A DNA stretch of 64,000 bases from an uncultured Paraprevotella sp. (GCA_900546665.1 URDY01000005.1:1-64000); one strand, 5' to 3'; counted from the first letter of the stretch, positions 1-9,131 are shown. The notes: a model not told the origin generated them from the letters alone. Numbers and translations are program-made.

Positions 1-100
1 AAGAACTCAATTCTTTCCTTTTTCCGGGATTGTTTGATTAATATTAATTTGTCTCGATTTTAACGGGACACTAATGATTCACTTTTAAAAACTGACGATT

Positions 101-538
101 ATGAAAAAGATTTTAATGGCAATAGTATTAGGTTTGGCAATAACCACCACAGCATGTGCTGACGATGTAATCTCACGCAATGTCAATGATCTTCCGGTTG
201 CCGCCCGGACTGTCCTGAACAAAGTGTTCGCCAACACCAAGGTATCGTACATCAAAATAGACAAAGACCTCTTCCAGTCTACATCTTACGAAATCCAGCT
301 GGTAAACGGCTACGAAGTAAGTTTCGACAGCAAGGGTAACTGGACCGAAGTGGACTGCAAGCAAGGCGAGGTTCCGGCTTACTTTATCCCGACCAACATC
401 AAGAAACAGGTTAACGACATGTTCCCCGGCGAGAAAATCACCAAAATAGACAGAGATTCCCGCGAGTACGAAGTAGAGCTGAGCAACGACGTGGATCTGA
501 AATTCGACAAGAAAGGCCAGCTCAAGGAAGTGGACTGA
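101..538 (+). CDS. PepSY-like (DUF2874) exported protein
   Basis: A 145-residue exported protein of the PepSY-like/DUF2874 type common in Bacteroidales. Residues 1-20 form a signal peptide; it ends in TACADD, which could be cut by signal peptidase I after Ala or be a weak lipobox, so anchoring is uncertain. The mature part is two similar alpha/beta repeats, each with a helix of the type VAARTVLNKVF or IKKQVNDMFPG followed by strands ending in a DxKGxW or DKKGQL turn. This duplication is typical of the fold. The ligand is unknown; family members are thought to be periplasmic or surface binding modules. It is followed after 66 bases by another PepSY-like gene on the same strand, so the two are probably co-transcribed. 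Confidence 0.75.
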   Translation: MKKILMAIVLGLAITTTACADDVISRNVNDLPVAARTVLNKVFANTKVSYIKIDKDLFQSTSYEIQLVNGYEVSFDSKGNWTEVDCKQGEVPAYFIPTNIKKQVNDMFPGEKITKIDRDSREYEVELSNDVDLKFDKKGQLKEVD

Positions 539-604
539 TTCAATATCTGACAGACCATCATAGAAGAAACTAAACCTTAACTTTCAAAAAAACAAGTAAC
601 GAAT

Positions 605-1096
605 ATGACAAAAGCAGCCATTTTATCAGGAAAAACATTCTGGATCACCGGTCTTATAACTCTGTTGAGCTTCAGTCTGCTCACCTCATGCGACGATGAC
701 GATGACAACATAAACAATCCCATTGACCGTAACCAGATCACCCAGATCGTAACCAGACAATATCCTTCCGCACAGATCATCAGCATGGAAAAGGAAATGT
801 ACGGATATGACGTAGAACTCAGAATAGAAGGACAGAAAGCTGAAATGCTTCTTGCAGATGACTACTCCTGGATACGCACTGAATATGAAGATATAGACTG
901 GAATACAGCCGTACCGGAAGCCGTAAAGACCACCCTGGTGGCACAAGGTCATACCTTCAACTCAAGAGAAGATGACGTGGATCGCGTGGAAGTACCCAAC
1001 AACAACAATGTAGAACAGTACTACGCTATCGAACTGGACCGGGAGCCTAACGATATCCACCTGAACATCAACCCAGACGGTACAATCAGACCTTAA
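605..1096 (+). CDS. PepSY-like surface lipoprotein
   Basis: A 163-residue putative lipoprotein. A hydrophobic segment at about residues 10-28 ends in a lipobox (LLTSC), immediately followed by a run of five aspartates. An acidic stretch right after the lipidated cysteine is the lipoprotein export signal described in Bacteroidetes, so surface exposure is inferred. The rest resembles one PepSY-like/DUF2874 repeat: a helix ending in QIVTRQYPSAQI, strands around YGYDVELRIEG, and a second, more degenerate repeat ending in HLNINPDGTIRP. It sits directly downstream of another PepSY-like gene and is closed by a strong hairpin terminator. Function unknown. Confidence 0.72.
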   Translation: MTKAAILSGKTFWITGLITLLSFSLLTSCDDDDDNINNPIDRNQITQIVTRQYPSAQIISMEKEMYGYDVELRIEGQKAEMLLADDYSWIRTEYEDIDWNTAVPEAVKTTLVAQGHTFNSREDDVDRVEVPNNNNVEQYYAIELDREPNDIHLNINPDGTIRP

Positions 1097-1118
1097 TCAA
1101 TCTATCATAAATTTAAAA

Positions 1119-1153
1119 GCCCCGCCCTGACTTGATGAAAGCCGGGACGGGGC
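1119..1153. terminator. Bidirectional intrinsic terminator
   Basis: A G+C-rich inverted repeat (GCCCCG ... CGGGGC with flanking pairs) has a short T run on each side. It lies between the convergent PepSY-like lipoprotein gene and rmuC and could end both transcripts. Confidence 0.8.
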
Positions 1154-1231
1154 ATTTTCGTTATTTTCGTTGACAGCCCTCACAAATACTGATTATTTTA
1201 ATCCTTCCTGAACGAATTCACCAAAACAGCC

Positions 1232-2560
1232 TTATTCCTCTATGGCATGCAACGGTTCGTTTTCTTCGGGAATGTTCTTCTTGGCACTGGCTTTGGCTCC
1301 CAGTTTGATCAGTTTATTGGCTGCCCCTACTACACTCTGGCGACCGTCCTTCAATTTGTCAGCCGCTTTGGTATAAAAGGCAGAAGCATCCTGCAATTTC
1401 TGTCCCACAGTTTCGAAATAACCGATAAAATCGGCCACACGGTCGAGCAACATCCTTGCGGAATCATAAATGGCTTCCTGATTCTGCGCCTGCTGCATCT
1501 GTGTCCACGCAATCTGAATGATACGCAAAGCTGCCGTAAGATTCTGCTCACCCGTCACAAACACTCCTTTCGAGAAAGCATCGCGCCATAGGTCGGGCGC
1601 TTCGGACAAGGCCAACTGAAGTGCTCCTTCATTGGGAACAAACATAATCACATAATTGAGAGCCTGACGGGGCGACTTGATATAGGCACTGTAATCCTTG
1701 CGCGCCAGTTCGGCTACATGCTGACGCACGCTCCTGACATGGCGTTGCAAAGCTTCTGCCCGTTCTTCGTCCGTCTCGGCATTCTGATAGTCCACAAAAG
1801 CGGTAAGCGACACTTTTGAATCTATCACCGCGTCTTTTCCATCCGGATAATGCAATATGGTATCGGGGATCATGCGACGCCCGGTCTCTTCATTCAATAT
1901 GGCCTTTCCGGAACGGTCACGCAACGTAACCTGCTTTTCATAATGTACTCCTTCCTTCAATCCCTGGCTTTCCAGCAATTCATCAAGTATCATTTCTCCC
2001 CAATTACCCTGCGTTTTGTTCTCATTACGCAAGGCATGAGCCAGTTTGTCGGCCTCGGCACCAATCTCCACCGCACGCTTCATCACTTCCTCTATGGCCT
2101 TTTCAAGTGATGCCGTATTCTTGTTGTGCGTATCCCGGCTCTGATCCATTGCGGTCTTCATGTCGCTGATCGTTTCTTTCAGCGGACGTATAATGGCATT
2201 CATCTGCGTCGTGTTCTGCACAGAAAGTTCCTGCACACGCTGCTTAAGCAGTTCCTGAGTGGCATTCTGCAATTGTTCACGTACCAGACGAAGCTGTTCC
2301 TCAAACTGACGGGTACGCATCTCGTTTTCTTTTCTGGTCTGGTCCTGAAGCAGGCTTAATTCCTTGTCGGCCACTTGCACATCGGCTGTCAATTGTCTGT
2401 TTTCCGATTCCAACTGAACATTTTTCTGCTTCAGACTTTCACATTCTTCCTCACGTAATACCAAAGTGGCACGCAAAGGAGCGACCTTCGTTCTCATCCA
2501 CAAATAAGCTACGACCAAACCGGCCAACAAACCGGCCGCCGCTGATATCATCCATTCCAT
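1232..2560 (-). CDS. rmuC: DNA recombination protein RmuC
   Basis: A 442-residue RmuC-family protein. RmuC limits recombination at inverted repeats and carries a predicted PD-(D/E)XK nuclease-like domain. Visible here: an N-terminal membrane segment (about residues 4-21), a long coiled coil (about 25-190) rich in Glu, Gln and Lys, and then the conserved RmuC domain. That domain contains NKTQGNWGEMILDELLE, IPDTILHYPDGKDAVIDSKV with the D...DxK nuclease-like signature, and YVIMFVPNEGALQLAL. The C-terminal helices (about 360-430) are also family-typical. Length is normal. The gene is monocistronic, converging with the PepSY-like pair and divergent from the acetyltransferase gene. Confidence 0.93.
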   Translation of the reverse strand: MEWMISAAAGLLAGLVVAYLWMRTKVAPLRATLVLREEECESLKQKNVQLESENRQLTADVQVADKELSLLQDQTRKENEMRTRQFEEQLRLVREQLQNATQELLKQRVQELSVQNTTQMNAIIRPLKETISDMKTAMDQSRDTHNKNTASLEKAIEEVMKRAVEIGAEADKLAHALRNENKTQGNWGEMILDELLESQGLKEGVHYEKQVTLRDRSGKAILNEETGRRMIPDTILHYPDGKDAVIDSKVSLTAFVDYQNAETDEERAEALQRHVRSVRQHVAELARKDYSAYIKSPRQALNYVIMFVPNEGALQLALSEAPDLWRDAFSKGVFVTGEQNLTAALRIIQIAWTQMQQAQNQEAIYDSARMLLDRVADFIGYFETVGQKLQDASAFYTKAADKLKDGRQSVVGAANKLIKLGAKASAKKNIPEENEPLHAIEE

Positions 2561-2661
2561 CTTATGACTGTATTATTTTTTAGTTTTAAAAATCAACGGT
2601 ACAAAGAAAACCATAATTTCAGAATTTCTCAAACCTGCAACACGCTTTTTTCAGTTCCGGC

Positions 2662-2693
2662 TTTGCCTGTTAGTTCCAATCCTGCTATCTTTG
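2662..2693 (+). promoter_or_regulatory. Bacteroidetes-type promoter of the GNAT gene
   Basis: TTTG at 2662-2665 is followed after 20 bases by TATCTTTG at 2686-2693, matching the Bacteroides -33/-7 consensus. The expected start site near 2700 leaves a leader of about 70 bases before the ATG at 2771. Confidence 0.7.
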
Positions 2694-2770
2694 CAGACAG
2701 GCATCTGTCAGACTGGCAACCGATGTCTGTATCCTAAAACTTTTTGTATCATTTAATATCTTTTGATTTT

Positions 2771-3325
2771 ATGGAACTTATTGCCTCACATCCCACTGAT
2801 CCCCGGTATCACCTTGCTGAAGAACTGCTTCTTCAAGCCTTTCCCCCCGAAGAGCGAAGATCGCTGGAAGAAATCAGGAAACTGATGCTGAATGAAAAAA
2901 AATTCCGCCCGCATCTGATCATCGAAAACGAACAGTTTGCCGGTATCCTGAATTATTGGGAACTTGACGGCTTTATCTATGTTGAACATCTGGCTACAGA
3001 CCCCGCACTCCGCGGTGGCGGAATAGGCGGAAGGGCTCTTGACCTGCTGTCTGCACAAAGCAGCCTTCCCATTGTGCTTGAAGTAGAACATCCCGATACG
3101 GAAATAGCCGGACGGCGTATAGGATTCTACCGTCGTCACGGATATACGCTGTGGGAAAGAAAAACTTATATCCAACCGCCATACGGTGACGATCTGCCAT
3201 GGCTTCCGCTACTGCTGATGGTCAATGGCGGGCTTGAGGAAGAAAAGGATTTCGAACGGATCAGAAAAGACATTTATGAGACGGTCTATCATAAACAGGT
3301 CTGCGATATCCCCTCAAAAATATAA
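2771..3325 (+). CDS. GNAT family N-acetyltransferase
   Basis: A 184-residue Gcn5-related N-acetyltransferase. The acetyl-CoA binding motif (ATDPALRGGGIGGRALDLL, fitting RxxGxG/A) follows the strand GFIYVEHL, and a later FYRRHGY segment is the usual beta-alpha closing element. The substrate cannot be told from sequence. The reading frame stays open upstream to a TTG at 2744. The ATG at 2771 is preferred because it starts a typical GNAT N-terminus and leaves a plausible leader after the TATCTTTG promoter. The gene stands alone, and a hairpin follows it. Confidence 0.82.
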   Translation: MELIASHPTDPRYHLAEELLLQAFPPEERRSLEEIRKLMLNEKKFRPHLIIENEQFAGILNYWELDGFIYVEHLATDPALRGGGIGGRALDLLSAQSSLPIVLEVEHPDTEIAGRRIGFYRRHGYTLWERKTYIQPPYGDDLPWLPLLLMVNGGLEEEKDFERIRKDIYETVYHKQVCDIPSKI

Positions 3326-3339
3326 ACCGAATCCATCAT

Positions 3340-3375
3340 ACGGCTTGCATCAGGATCGAAACGGATGCAAGCCGT
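3340..3375. terminator. Hairpin after the GNAT gene
   Basis: A 12-base perfect stem (ACGGCTTGCATC paired with GATGCAAGCCGT) has a 12-base loop. It lies 14 bases past the stop codon. There is no clear T tract, so termination is only probable. Confidence 0.5.
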
Positions 3376-3501
3376 CATCATCGAAGAAGCTGCAAAAGAC
3401 GTTACTACATTTTTTTGCAAAAGACGTATAAAACAATTCAAATAGAAACTAAATTAAGCCTTAAACTAACTTTTCAGAAACAAAAAGGGCATTTTGATTA
3501 A

Positions 3502-3517
3502 TATTTTTGTATTTTTG
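3502..3517 (+). promoter_or_regulatory. Candidate -7 elements upstream of the symporter gene
   Basis: Two overlapping matches to TAnnTTTG (TATTTTTG at 3502 and 3510) lie 27-42 bases before the start codon. No -33 TTTG is correctly spaced from either, so which one is used is unclear. Confidence 0.4.
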
Positions 3518-3543
3518 CATTTCAAAAATATTTTTATACGGAA

Positions 3544-4923
3544 ATGCACATTCTAGAGACATTAAGCAAAGCCATCGAAACATGCAGCAACTTCCTGTGG
3601 GGATGGCCCATGATCATCATGCTGCTTGGCACCCACCTGTATCTGACCGTCAGGCTACGTTTTCCACAACGCAAGATATTCAAGGCCATCCGACTTTCCT
3701 TACAGTCGGACAAATCGGCTTCAGGAGATGTCAGCCAGTTTGGCGCACTGGCAACCGCACTGGCCGCCACTATCGGCACGGGCAACATTATCGGAGTGGC
3801 CACAGCCATTACATTAGGCGGACCGGGAGCTGTATTCTGGTGCTGGCTGACCGGCGTATTCGGCATTGCCACCAAATATGCGGAAGGACTGGTAGCCGTA
3901 AAATACCGTGTCAAGACTTCCAACGGCAAGATGCTGGGCGGACCGATGTATGCGCTCGAACGCGGTCTTGGCCTGAAATGGCTGGGTGTACTGTTCTGCC
4001 TGTTCACAGTCATGGCTTCATTCGGAATCGGCAACCTGGTGCAGAGCAATGCCATTTCACTGCTTTGTTATGAAACTTACAAAGTGCCCTATGAAGTGAG
4101 CGGAGCTGCCATTGCCGTCTGCGTGGCTCTGGTCGTTGTTTTCGGTGTGAAGGGAATTGCGCGCGTGTGCAGTGCGTTTGTCCCGTTTATGGCCCTACTC
4201 TATTTTCTGGGATGTGCATTCATCCTTTTTGTCAACGGAGCTTACGTAGGAGAAGCACTCAACCTGATTCTCAGATCTGCCTTTAATCCGGAAGCAGCCG
4301 GTGGCGGTTTTATTGGAGGCAGCCTGATCATGACCGCACGTTACGGAATCGCACGCGGTCTGTTCAGCAACGAAAGCGGTATGGGTTCTGCCCCCATCGT
4401 GGCAGCCGCCGCACGTACACGTAACCCTGTACGACAGGCCCTCGTTTCATCTACCGGTACATTTTGGGATACGGTAGTCATCTGCGCCATGACCGGACTG
4501 GTACTGGTATCAAGCATTCTGGCTTATCCGGATATCACTTATAATGACGGGCCGGCACTGACCAAGGTTGCCTTTGACAAGATACCGTATATCGGTGCCC
4601 CGCTACTGACTTTCGGTATTATCACTTTCGCCTTCTCTACCATACTTGGCTGGTGCTACTATGGCGAGAAAGCCATGGAATATCTCAGCGGAAAACGGTG
4701 GACACTTGTCTATCGCGGCATCTTTATCGTAGCCTCCTTTTTCGGTGCCATTGTCAAACTGGCTGTCGTATGGAACCTTGCCGACCTGATGAATGCCCTT
4801 ATGGCCATCCCCAACCTGATATCCTTATTGCTGCTTTCAGGAGTCATAGTGGCAGAAACCAAAAAATACCTTTGGGAAAACAGGCTGGATGACGAAGCTG
4901 ATCCGGAAGACAATCCGATGTAA
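3544..4923 (+). CDS. AGCS alanine/glycine:sodium symporter
   Basis: A 459-residue inner-membrane permease of the alanine-or-glycine:cation symporter (AGCS) family, which imports Ala or Gly with Na+. Conserved family segments are visible: ALATALAATIGTGNIIGVAT (about residues 68-87), GGPGAVFWCWLTGVFGIATKYAEG just after, a cytoplasmic KMLGGPMYALERGLG loop, and GLFSNESGMGSAPIVAAAA near residue 275. About eleven hydrophobic helices can be counted and the length is typical. It is transcribed alone; a short hairpin (4939-4955) and the terminator of the convergent GH97 operon follow. The exact amino acid substrate is inferred from the family only. Confidence 0.92.
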   Translation: MHILETLSKAIETCSNFLWGWPMIIMLLGTHLYLTVRLRFPQRKIFKAIRLSLQSDKSASGDVSQFGALATALAATIGTGNIIGVATAITLGGPGAVFWCWLTGVFGIATKYAEGLVAVKYRVKTSNGKMLGGPMYALERGLGLKWLGVLFCLFTVMASFGIGNLVQSNAISLLCYETYKVPYEVSGAAIAVCVALVVVFGVKGIARVCSAFVPFMALLYFLGCAFILFVNGAYVGEALNLILRSAFNPEAAGGGFIGGSLIMTARYGIARGLFSNESGMGSAPIVAAAARTRNPVRQALVSSTGTFWDTVVICAMTGLVLVSSILAYPDITYNDGPALTKVAFDKIPYIGAPLLTFGIITFAFSTILGWCYYGEKAMEYLSGKRWTLVYRGIFIVASFFGAIVKLAVVWNLADLMNALMAIPNLISLLLLSGVIVAETKKYLWENRLDDEADPEDNPM

Positions 4924-4938
4924 ACACAGACACCCTAT

Positions 4939-4955
4939 CAGGCAGAACCTGCCTG
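4939..4955 (+). terminator. Short hairpin after the symporter gene
   Basis: CAGGCAG and CTGCCTG form a 7-base stem with a 3-base loop, 15 bases after the stop codon. No T tract follows on this strand, so its role as a terminator is weakly supported. Confidence 0.4.
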
Positions 4956-4959
4956 AATA

Positions 4960-5009
4960 CAAAAAAAATCCGCAGAACGGAATGATGACCCATCCCATAT
5001 CTGCGGATT
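4960..5009 (-). terminator. Terminator of the GH97 operon
   Basis: AATCCGCAGA (4967-4976) pairs with TCTGCGGATT (5000-5009). On the minus strand the stem is followed by eight T residues. It lies 19 bases past the stop of the downstream GH97 gene. Confidence 0.8.
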
Positions 5010-5028
5010 AACTTTGAAAAAAGAATGC

Positions 5029-6978
5029 TTAGTTACATGACGTGATCAGGATACCGCCATTACAGGGTATGGTGACATCCATCTGCTGTTTCTTATTGAT
5101 CTTGGTTTCCTTGGCGCTGCCTTGCAACTTGGCATTGTCACTGTAAACCATAACCTTGCTGCCTGCTTCAAACATAGAAAGATCAAGCTTGACACGCCGG
5201 GATTCTTTCTCCGCATTGACTCCGGCCACATACCATTTGTCACCTGAACGACGGGCCAGAATGATATACTTTCCGGGATAGCCATCAATAAAGCGGATCT
5301 CATCCCACAATGTCGGCACTTTCTTCATAAAACCGATAGCCCACTCCGGTGCATCGGTCAGATTGTTGGGAGCCATGGCAAAATGCTGTACCGGACTCTG
5401 GAACAAAACAGCCGTAGCCAGAGCAAACACGTCTGAAGTGACTCTTTGACGTCCTCCCGGCTTATTGGCAGCATTATAGTATTTATTCAACGTACTTCCT
5501 CCAAAGTCCATACTGCCTGCCGTATTACGGATAAACGGATGAATGGCTGCATTGAAGGCTTCCGCATCACAACTGCCCTGAGAGAAATTCATGTTCTCAC
5601 TGGCCAGAACCGCCTCAGCCGCAGCAAAGTTAGGATACATGCGCTCCCAACCACGTGGCAGCGTACAGCCATGGAAAATAACCAGCAGACCATAGTCATT
5701 GGCATCCGCCAGAATCTCCTCATACATCTGCATGGCCACCTGTTTGTCACTACCTACAAAATCGACCTTGATTCCACGGATACCGATACTTTTCATCCAC
5801 TTCATCTCCTTTCGACGGGCAATGATATTGTGCATCAGGCCTCTCGGTCCCTGCGGTGCATCATTCCAGTAACCGTTGGAATTATACCACAAATACAAGG
5901 CAACACCTTTCTCTTTCGCATAACGGGCCAGTTCTTCCAACCGTTCACGTCCGACCTGTGTATCCCACAGGGCATCCACAAGAACAGACTGATATCCCAT
6001 TGCAGCACTGAAATCAATATACTTCTTCTGCGTTTCATAATTCATGCTGCCGTCGCCTGCTATGATCCAGCTCCATGTACCGCAACCATATTGATAGGCC
6101 TGTGACGGTTCGTACAAGGGCTTGACCACATCAAAAGCCACCGTAGTCTCAACAATCGGTTCCAAGGTCGTACCTATCGTGATCGTACGCCAAGGCGTCT
6201 CTCCCGGCAACGCAATGCCCGGTGCCGAAGTACCGTTGCCATTGAACTCATCCGACTCAGGAAAGGCTATGGTATACAAGCCGTCAGGTTTACCTTCCAA
6301 ATGGCTGGCACAATAAGCACTGGTCACGCCGGTTTCTGACACCAGCACCCATCCTTTATCGTTATTACGGAACAGACAAGGAAATGTATAACCGAATCCC
6401 CATCCGTTCTTACCCATAGCCTCATCCATTTTGTACGGTGTTTCATAACTGGGCGATGTACGTGCAAATCCTCCCATCGCACCAGACTGCGGACAAAGAA
6501 ATGTCGTTGTTCCTTCGGGCATGACAAAGCCTGTGGCTTCCTCCGTAATCACACAACAAAGCGTATTTCCCTGCGGATAAAGTTGGTATTTAAAGGCCAC
6601 ATCACGGTTACTCAGACTGAATACTACATCATAAATCTTTTTCCCTTCCTTCTGGAATGAAAAAACAGCCCGGTTGGCCTGATAACGCACCTTTCTCTGT
6701 TTGATAGTCGGCACTTCATAAGTCTCATCCACCGGAGTTACCGTAACCTGATCACTCAACGTCAGTCCTTTCGTAAAATCTCCGATATTGGTTTTCATAC
6801 CTAACGGCGATGGCTTGATAAACACGTTACCGTCATACGATACTGAATAAGAAGGATTTCCCTGGTCATCAGATACAGACACGACCAGACGGCCATCCGG
6901 ACTCGTCACTTGTTTTTCCTCCGCAACGATCCGAAGAAAAGGCAATAAAGCCAAAGTCAAAACAAAAACTTTTTTCAT
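5029..6978 (-). CDS. Glycoside hydrolase family 97 enzyme (alpha-glycosidase)
   Basis: A 649-residue exported GH97 enzyme, related to SusB and the Bacteroides alpha-galactosidases. The start at 6978 gives a clean signal peptide (MKKVFVLTLALLPFLRIVAEE); the frame is open further upstream, but that part overlaps the end of the preceding gene and is rejected. Domains: N-terminal beta-sandwich (about 22-270), catalytic TIM barrel (about 280-560), C-terminal beta-sheet domain. The barrel segment GIRGIKVDFVGSDKQ places an Asp where the retaining (alpha-galactosidase-type) members have their nucleophile, and FHGCTLPRGWERMYPN plus AAEAVLASE are family hallmarks. Retaining mechanism is inferred, not proven. 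It is 32 bases downstream of a second GH97 gene, almost certainly in one transcript. Confidence 0.93.
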   Translation of the reverse strand: MKKVFVLTLALLPFLRIVAEEKQVTSPDGRLVVSVSDDQGNPSYSVSYDGNVFIKPSPLGMKTNIGDFTKGLTLSDQVTVTPVDETYEVPTIKQRKVRYQANRAVFSFQKEGKKIYDVVFSLSNRDVAFKYQLYPQGNTLCCVITEEATGFVMPEGTTTFLCPQSGAMGGFARTSPSYETPYKMDEAMGKNGWGFGYTFPCLFRNNDKGWVLVSETGVTSAYCASHLEGKPDGLYTIAFPESDEFNGNGTSAPGIALPGETPWRTITIGTTLEPIVETTVAFDVVKPLYEPSQAYQYGCGTWSWIIAGDGSMNYETQKKYIDFSAAMGYQSVLVDALWDTQVGRERLEELARYAKEKGVALYLWYNSNGYWNDAPQGPRGLMHNIIARRKEMKWMKSIGIRGIKVDFVGSDKQVAMQMYEEILADANDYGLLVIFHGCTLPRGWERMYPNFAAAEAVLASENMNFSQGSCDAEAFNAAIHPFIRNTAGSMDFGGSTLNKYYNAANKPGGRQRVTSDVFALATAVLFQSPVQHFAMAPNNLTDAPEWAIGFMKKVPTLWDEIRFIDGYPGKYIILARRSGDKWYVAGVNAEKESRRVKLDLSMFEAGSKVMVYSDNAKLQGSAKETKINKKQQMDVTIPCNGGILITSCN

Positions 6979-7010
6979 GATATATCTCAATGTTAATCTA
7001 TAAGGTGCAT

Positions 7011-8900
7011 TTATTCTATTACCCAAACAAAACCACCACGCGGCTGACATTCCACGCTGAAAGGCTTGCTCCATCTTTTACTCTCTTTTTCCGATATCTG
7101 CCAGGGCTGATCCGGATTGCCACTGTCCTCAAAAGAGAGGACAGTCCTTTTCTTCTTACCAAGGAAAGAACAGTCTACAGTGAGGGTCTGCTTTTGATCG
7201 CTGCCATTCAATCCACCAATATACCATTTGTTTCCTTTTCGTCTTGCCATAACGACATAATGGCCGGGATAGCCGGAAAGCAGTTTGGTATCGTCCCAGA
7301 CTGTTGGAAGTTCACCAAAGAAATGCCGGACTTCTTCCGGTTGCGACAAAAAACCTTCCGGACGGTCGGCCAAATGCTGGAGAGCAGATTCAAACACCAC
7401 GGTCAATGCCAGTTCATGGGCATTGGATGTAATGTGAGGATGCTGAGAATCCGTAAAAGTGCAAGGGGTGTAATCCATAGAACCGACCACATTGCGCGTA
7501 AACGGCAGTGTGGCATTATGCGAAGCGGCCTTATTGGTCAGAACCGGGGCATTATTATACCATTCTGCTCCATAGACGGCCTCCACTGACATCAGATTAG
7601 GATACGTCCGCTGCCAGCCACGCGGCAATGTAGCTCCATGGAAATTGACTGTCAAATGATGATCGGCCGCACTTTCCAGCAAATCAAGGCAGTAATCCAT
7701 CGTCTTCTGCGTATCTCCGGAAAAGAAATCGATTTTCACACCGGCCACGCCATGATCTTCCAACCAACTGAATTCCTTTTCACGATCGGCCGGTGCATTC
7801 AGCTTGTAAAGGGGGCCACCGGCTCCATTGGTTGTCCATGCCGTTGAAGAATTATACCACAAAAGCGTACGTACCTGACGTTCGCGTGCATAAGCCAAAG
7901 CATCATCGATATTACCGCCATTACCCATTACGTCCCATTCCCAATCAATCAGAATGTAGGGTAACTTTAAATTGTCAGCCATATCTATATATTGCTTCAC
8001 AATCTGATAATCCTTTGATCCCCTGTTGTAAGCCCAATAGACCCAAGAAACCACACCCGGTCTGATCCAATCCGTATCGTCCAATTTACACGGATCACTG
8101 ACATCCGTGATCAAGGTTGACTCCACAATGTCGGACAAGGAACCGATCATTGCCACCCTCCATGGCGATACCCATTCTCCGGATATGACGGCTTCATTAG
8201 CGGCAGGTGAAACCTGATAGACGGACCTTTCATCCGTTGCTTTCAGACTGGAAGCACTCTGATTACGGCTGATACCGGCCTCCGAAAGCAACATCCAGGC
8301 CTCATCCGAAACCTGAAACAAAGCCGGATAAGCCCAATGCTTCACCTCACCCGTTTCGCCCGTTGTTTCGGGAAAGAAATTTTCATACGACATATCGTAT
8401 TTCTGCATCCAGCGTTTCAGACCGGAGTTGACACGATACTGTGTCCGTTCTCCATTTATCCTGACCTTATCCAGATCATAAAGTTTATATCTGAAAGCCA
8501 CTCCATCGTTATACAATCTGAAAATCAGATCCACTTTCCTACCCTGACCGTCCTTGAAGGTATAAGTCCATTCTGTAGCTTCATTATGACAGTTTTTTCT
8601 TTTGCCGGAAAGCATTTCATAGTGATCTTCTATTTTCCGTCCGTCGGAAACTTCAGACAAAAACAGATTGCCGTCATCATTTGAAGTAATGATACCGAAT
8701 GACGGTATAGACAACATCTCATGATGTTCTTTATTCCCGTCCGTATACATGATACGGAATTCCCCGCCTTGATTCCGGACTGATTCTTTAAATTCCAACC
8801 TGATCCTGTGATTGGGAGAGCATTGTTCCTTTGCATTTGACGACAGACAGGCCCAACAGCCGAAAAGCCATAAACAGATTTTCAAGCCTACAGTTTTCAT
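7011..8900 (-). CDS. Glycoside hydrolase family 97 enzyme (alpha-glycosidase)
   Basis: A second GH97 enzyme of about 629 residues, paralogous to the one downstream. The start at 8900 gives a typical signal peptide (MKTVGLKICLWLFGCW...); an in-frame ATG at 8918 would add six residues and cannot be excluded. The layout is the same: N-terminal beta-sandwich, TIM barrel and C-terminal sheet domain. The barrel carries GVAGVKIDFFSGDTQK with Asp at the retaining-type nucleophile position, FHGATLPRGWQRTYPN, and SVEAVYGAEW with the likely acid/base Glu region. Substrate specificity (alpha-galactoside or alpha-glucoside) is not readable. It is the first gene of a two-gene operon; a terminator upstream separates it from the LamG/GH43-like gene. 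Confidence 0.93.
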   Translation of the reverse strand: MKTVGLKICLWLFGCWACLSSNAKEQCSPNHRIRLEFKESVRNQGGEFRIMYTDGNKEHHEMLSIPSFGIITSNDDGNLFLSEVSDGRKIEDHYEMLSGKRKNCHNEATEWTYTFKDGQGRKVDLIFRLYNDGVAFRYKLYDLDKVRINGERTQYRVNSGLKRWMQKYDMSYENFFPETTGETGEVKHWAYPALFQVSDEAWMLLSEAGISRNQSASSLKATDERSVYQVSPAANEAVISGEWVSPWRVAMIGSLSDIVESTLITDVSDPCKLDDTDWIRPGVVSWVYWAYNRGSKDYQIVKQYIDMADNLKLPYILIDWEWDVMGNGGNIDDALAYARERQVRTLLWYNSSTAWTTNGAGGPLYKLNAPADREKEFSWLEDHGVAGVKIDFFSGDTQKTMDYCLDLLESAADHHLTVNFHGATLPRGWQRTYPNLMSVEAVYGAEWYNNAPVLTNKAASHNATLPFTRNVVGSMDYTPCTFTDSQHPHITSNAHELALTVVFESALQHLADRPEGFLSQPEEVRHFFGELPTVWDDTKLLSGYPGHYVVMARRKGNKWYIGGLNGSDQKQTLTVDCSFLGKKKRTVLSFEDSGNPDQPWQISEKESKRWSKPFSVECQPRGGFVWVIE

Positions 8901-8983
8901 TCTTTCTCGTTTTTCCATTTATTAAGTTAGATTAAGTTTTGGGTATACAAAGAAAGGATTATTCCGGCAGTTAACCCAATAAT

Positions 8984-9015
8984 AATGTAACAGATTCTTT
9001 TATCCCCGTTACATT
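8984..9015. promoter_or_regulatory. Inverted repeat upstream of the GH97 operon
   Basis: A perfect 8-base inverted repeat, AATGTAAC and GTTACATT separated by 16 bases, lies 84-115 bases upstream of the first GH97 start codon. Two 8-base arms are unlikely by chance, so it is a candidate operator. No TAnnTTTG promoter was found in this gap. Confidence 0.4.
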
Positions 9016-9131
9016 CACACTCATACCGGACTTAAAAAGCTGCAACCACCCTCCCTACGGAAAACCCGGACAGTTTGAACTGATGCCTTTGATCGGTCCT
9101 CCAGCATTTGCCGAATACATAAAATACCATT

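Noticed and set aside
6979-7074. N-terminal extension of the downstream GH97 protein
   Set aside because: It would overlap the end of the preceding GH97 gene and bury the signal peptide; the ATG at 6978 begins a standard signal sequence.
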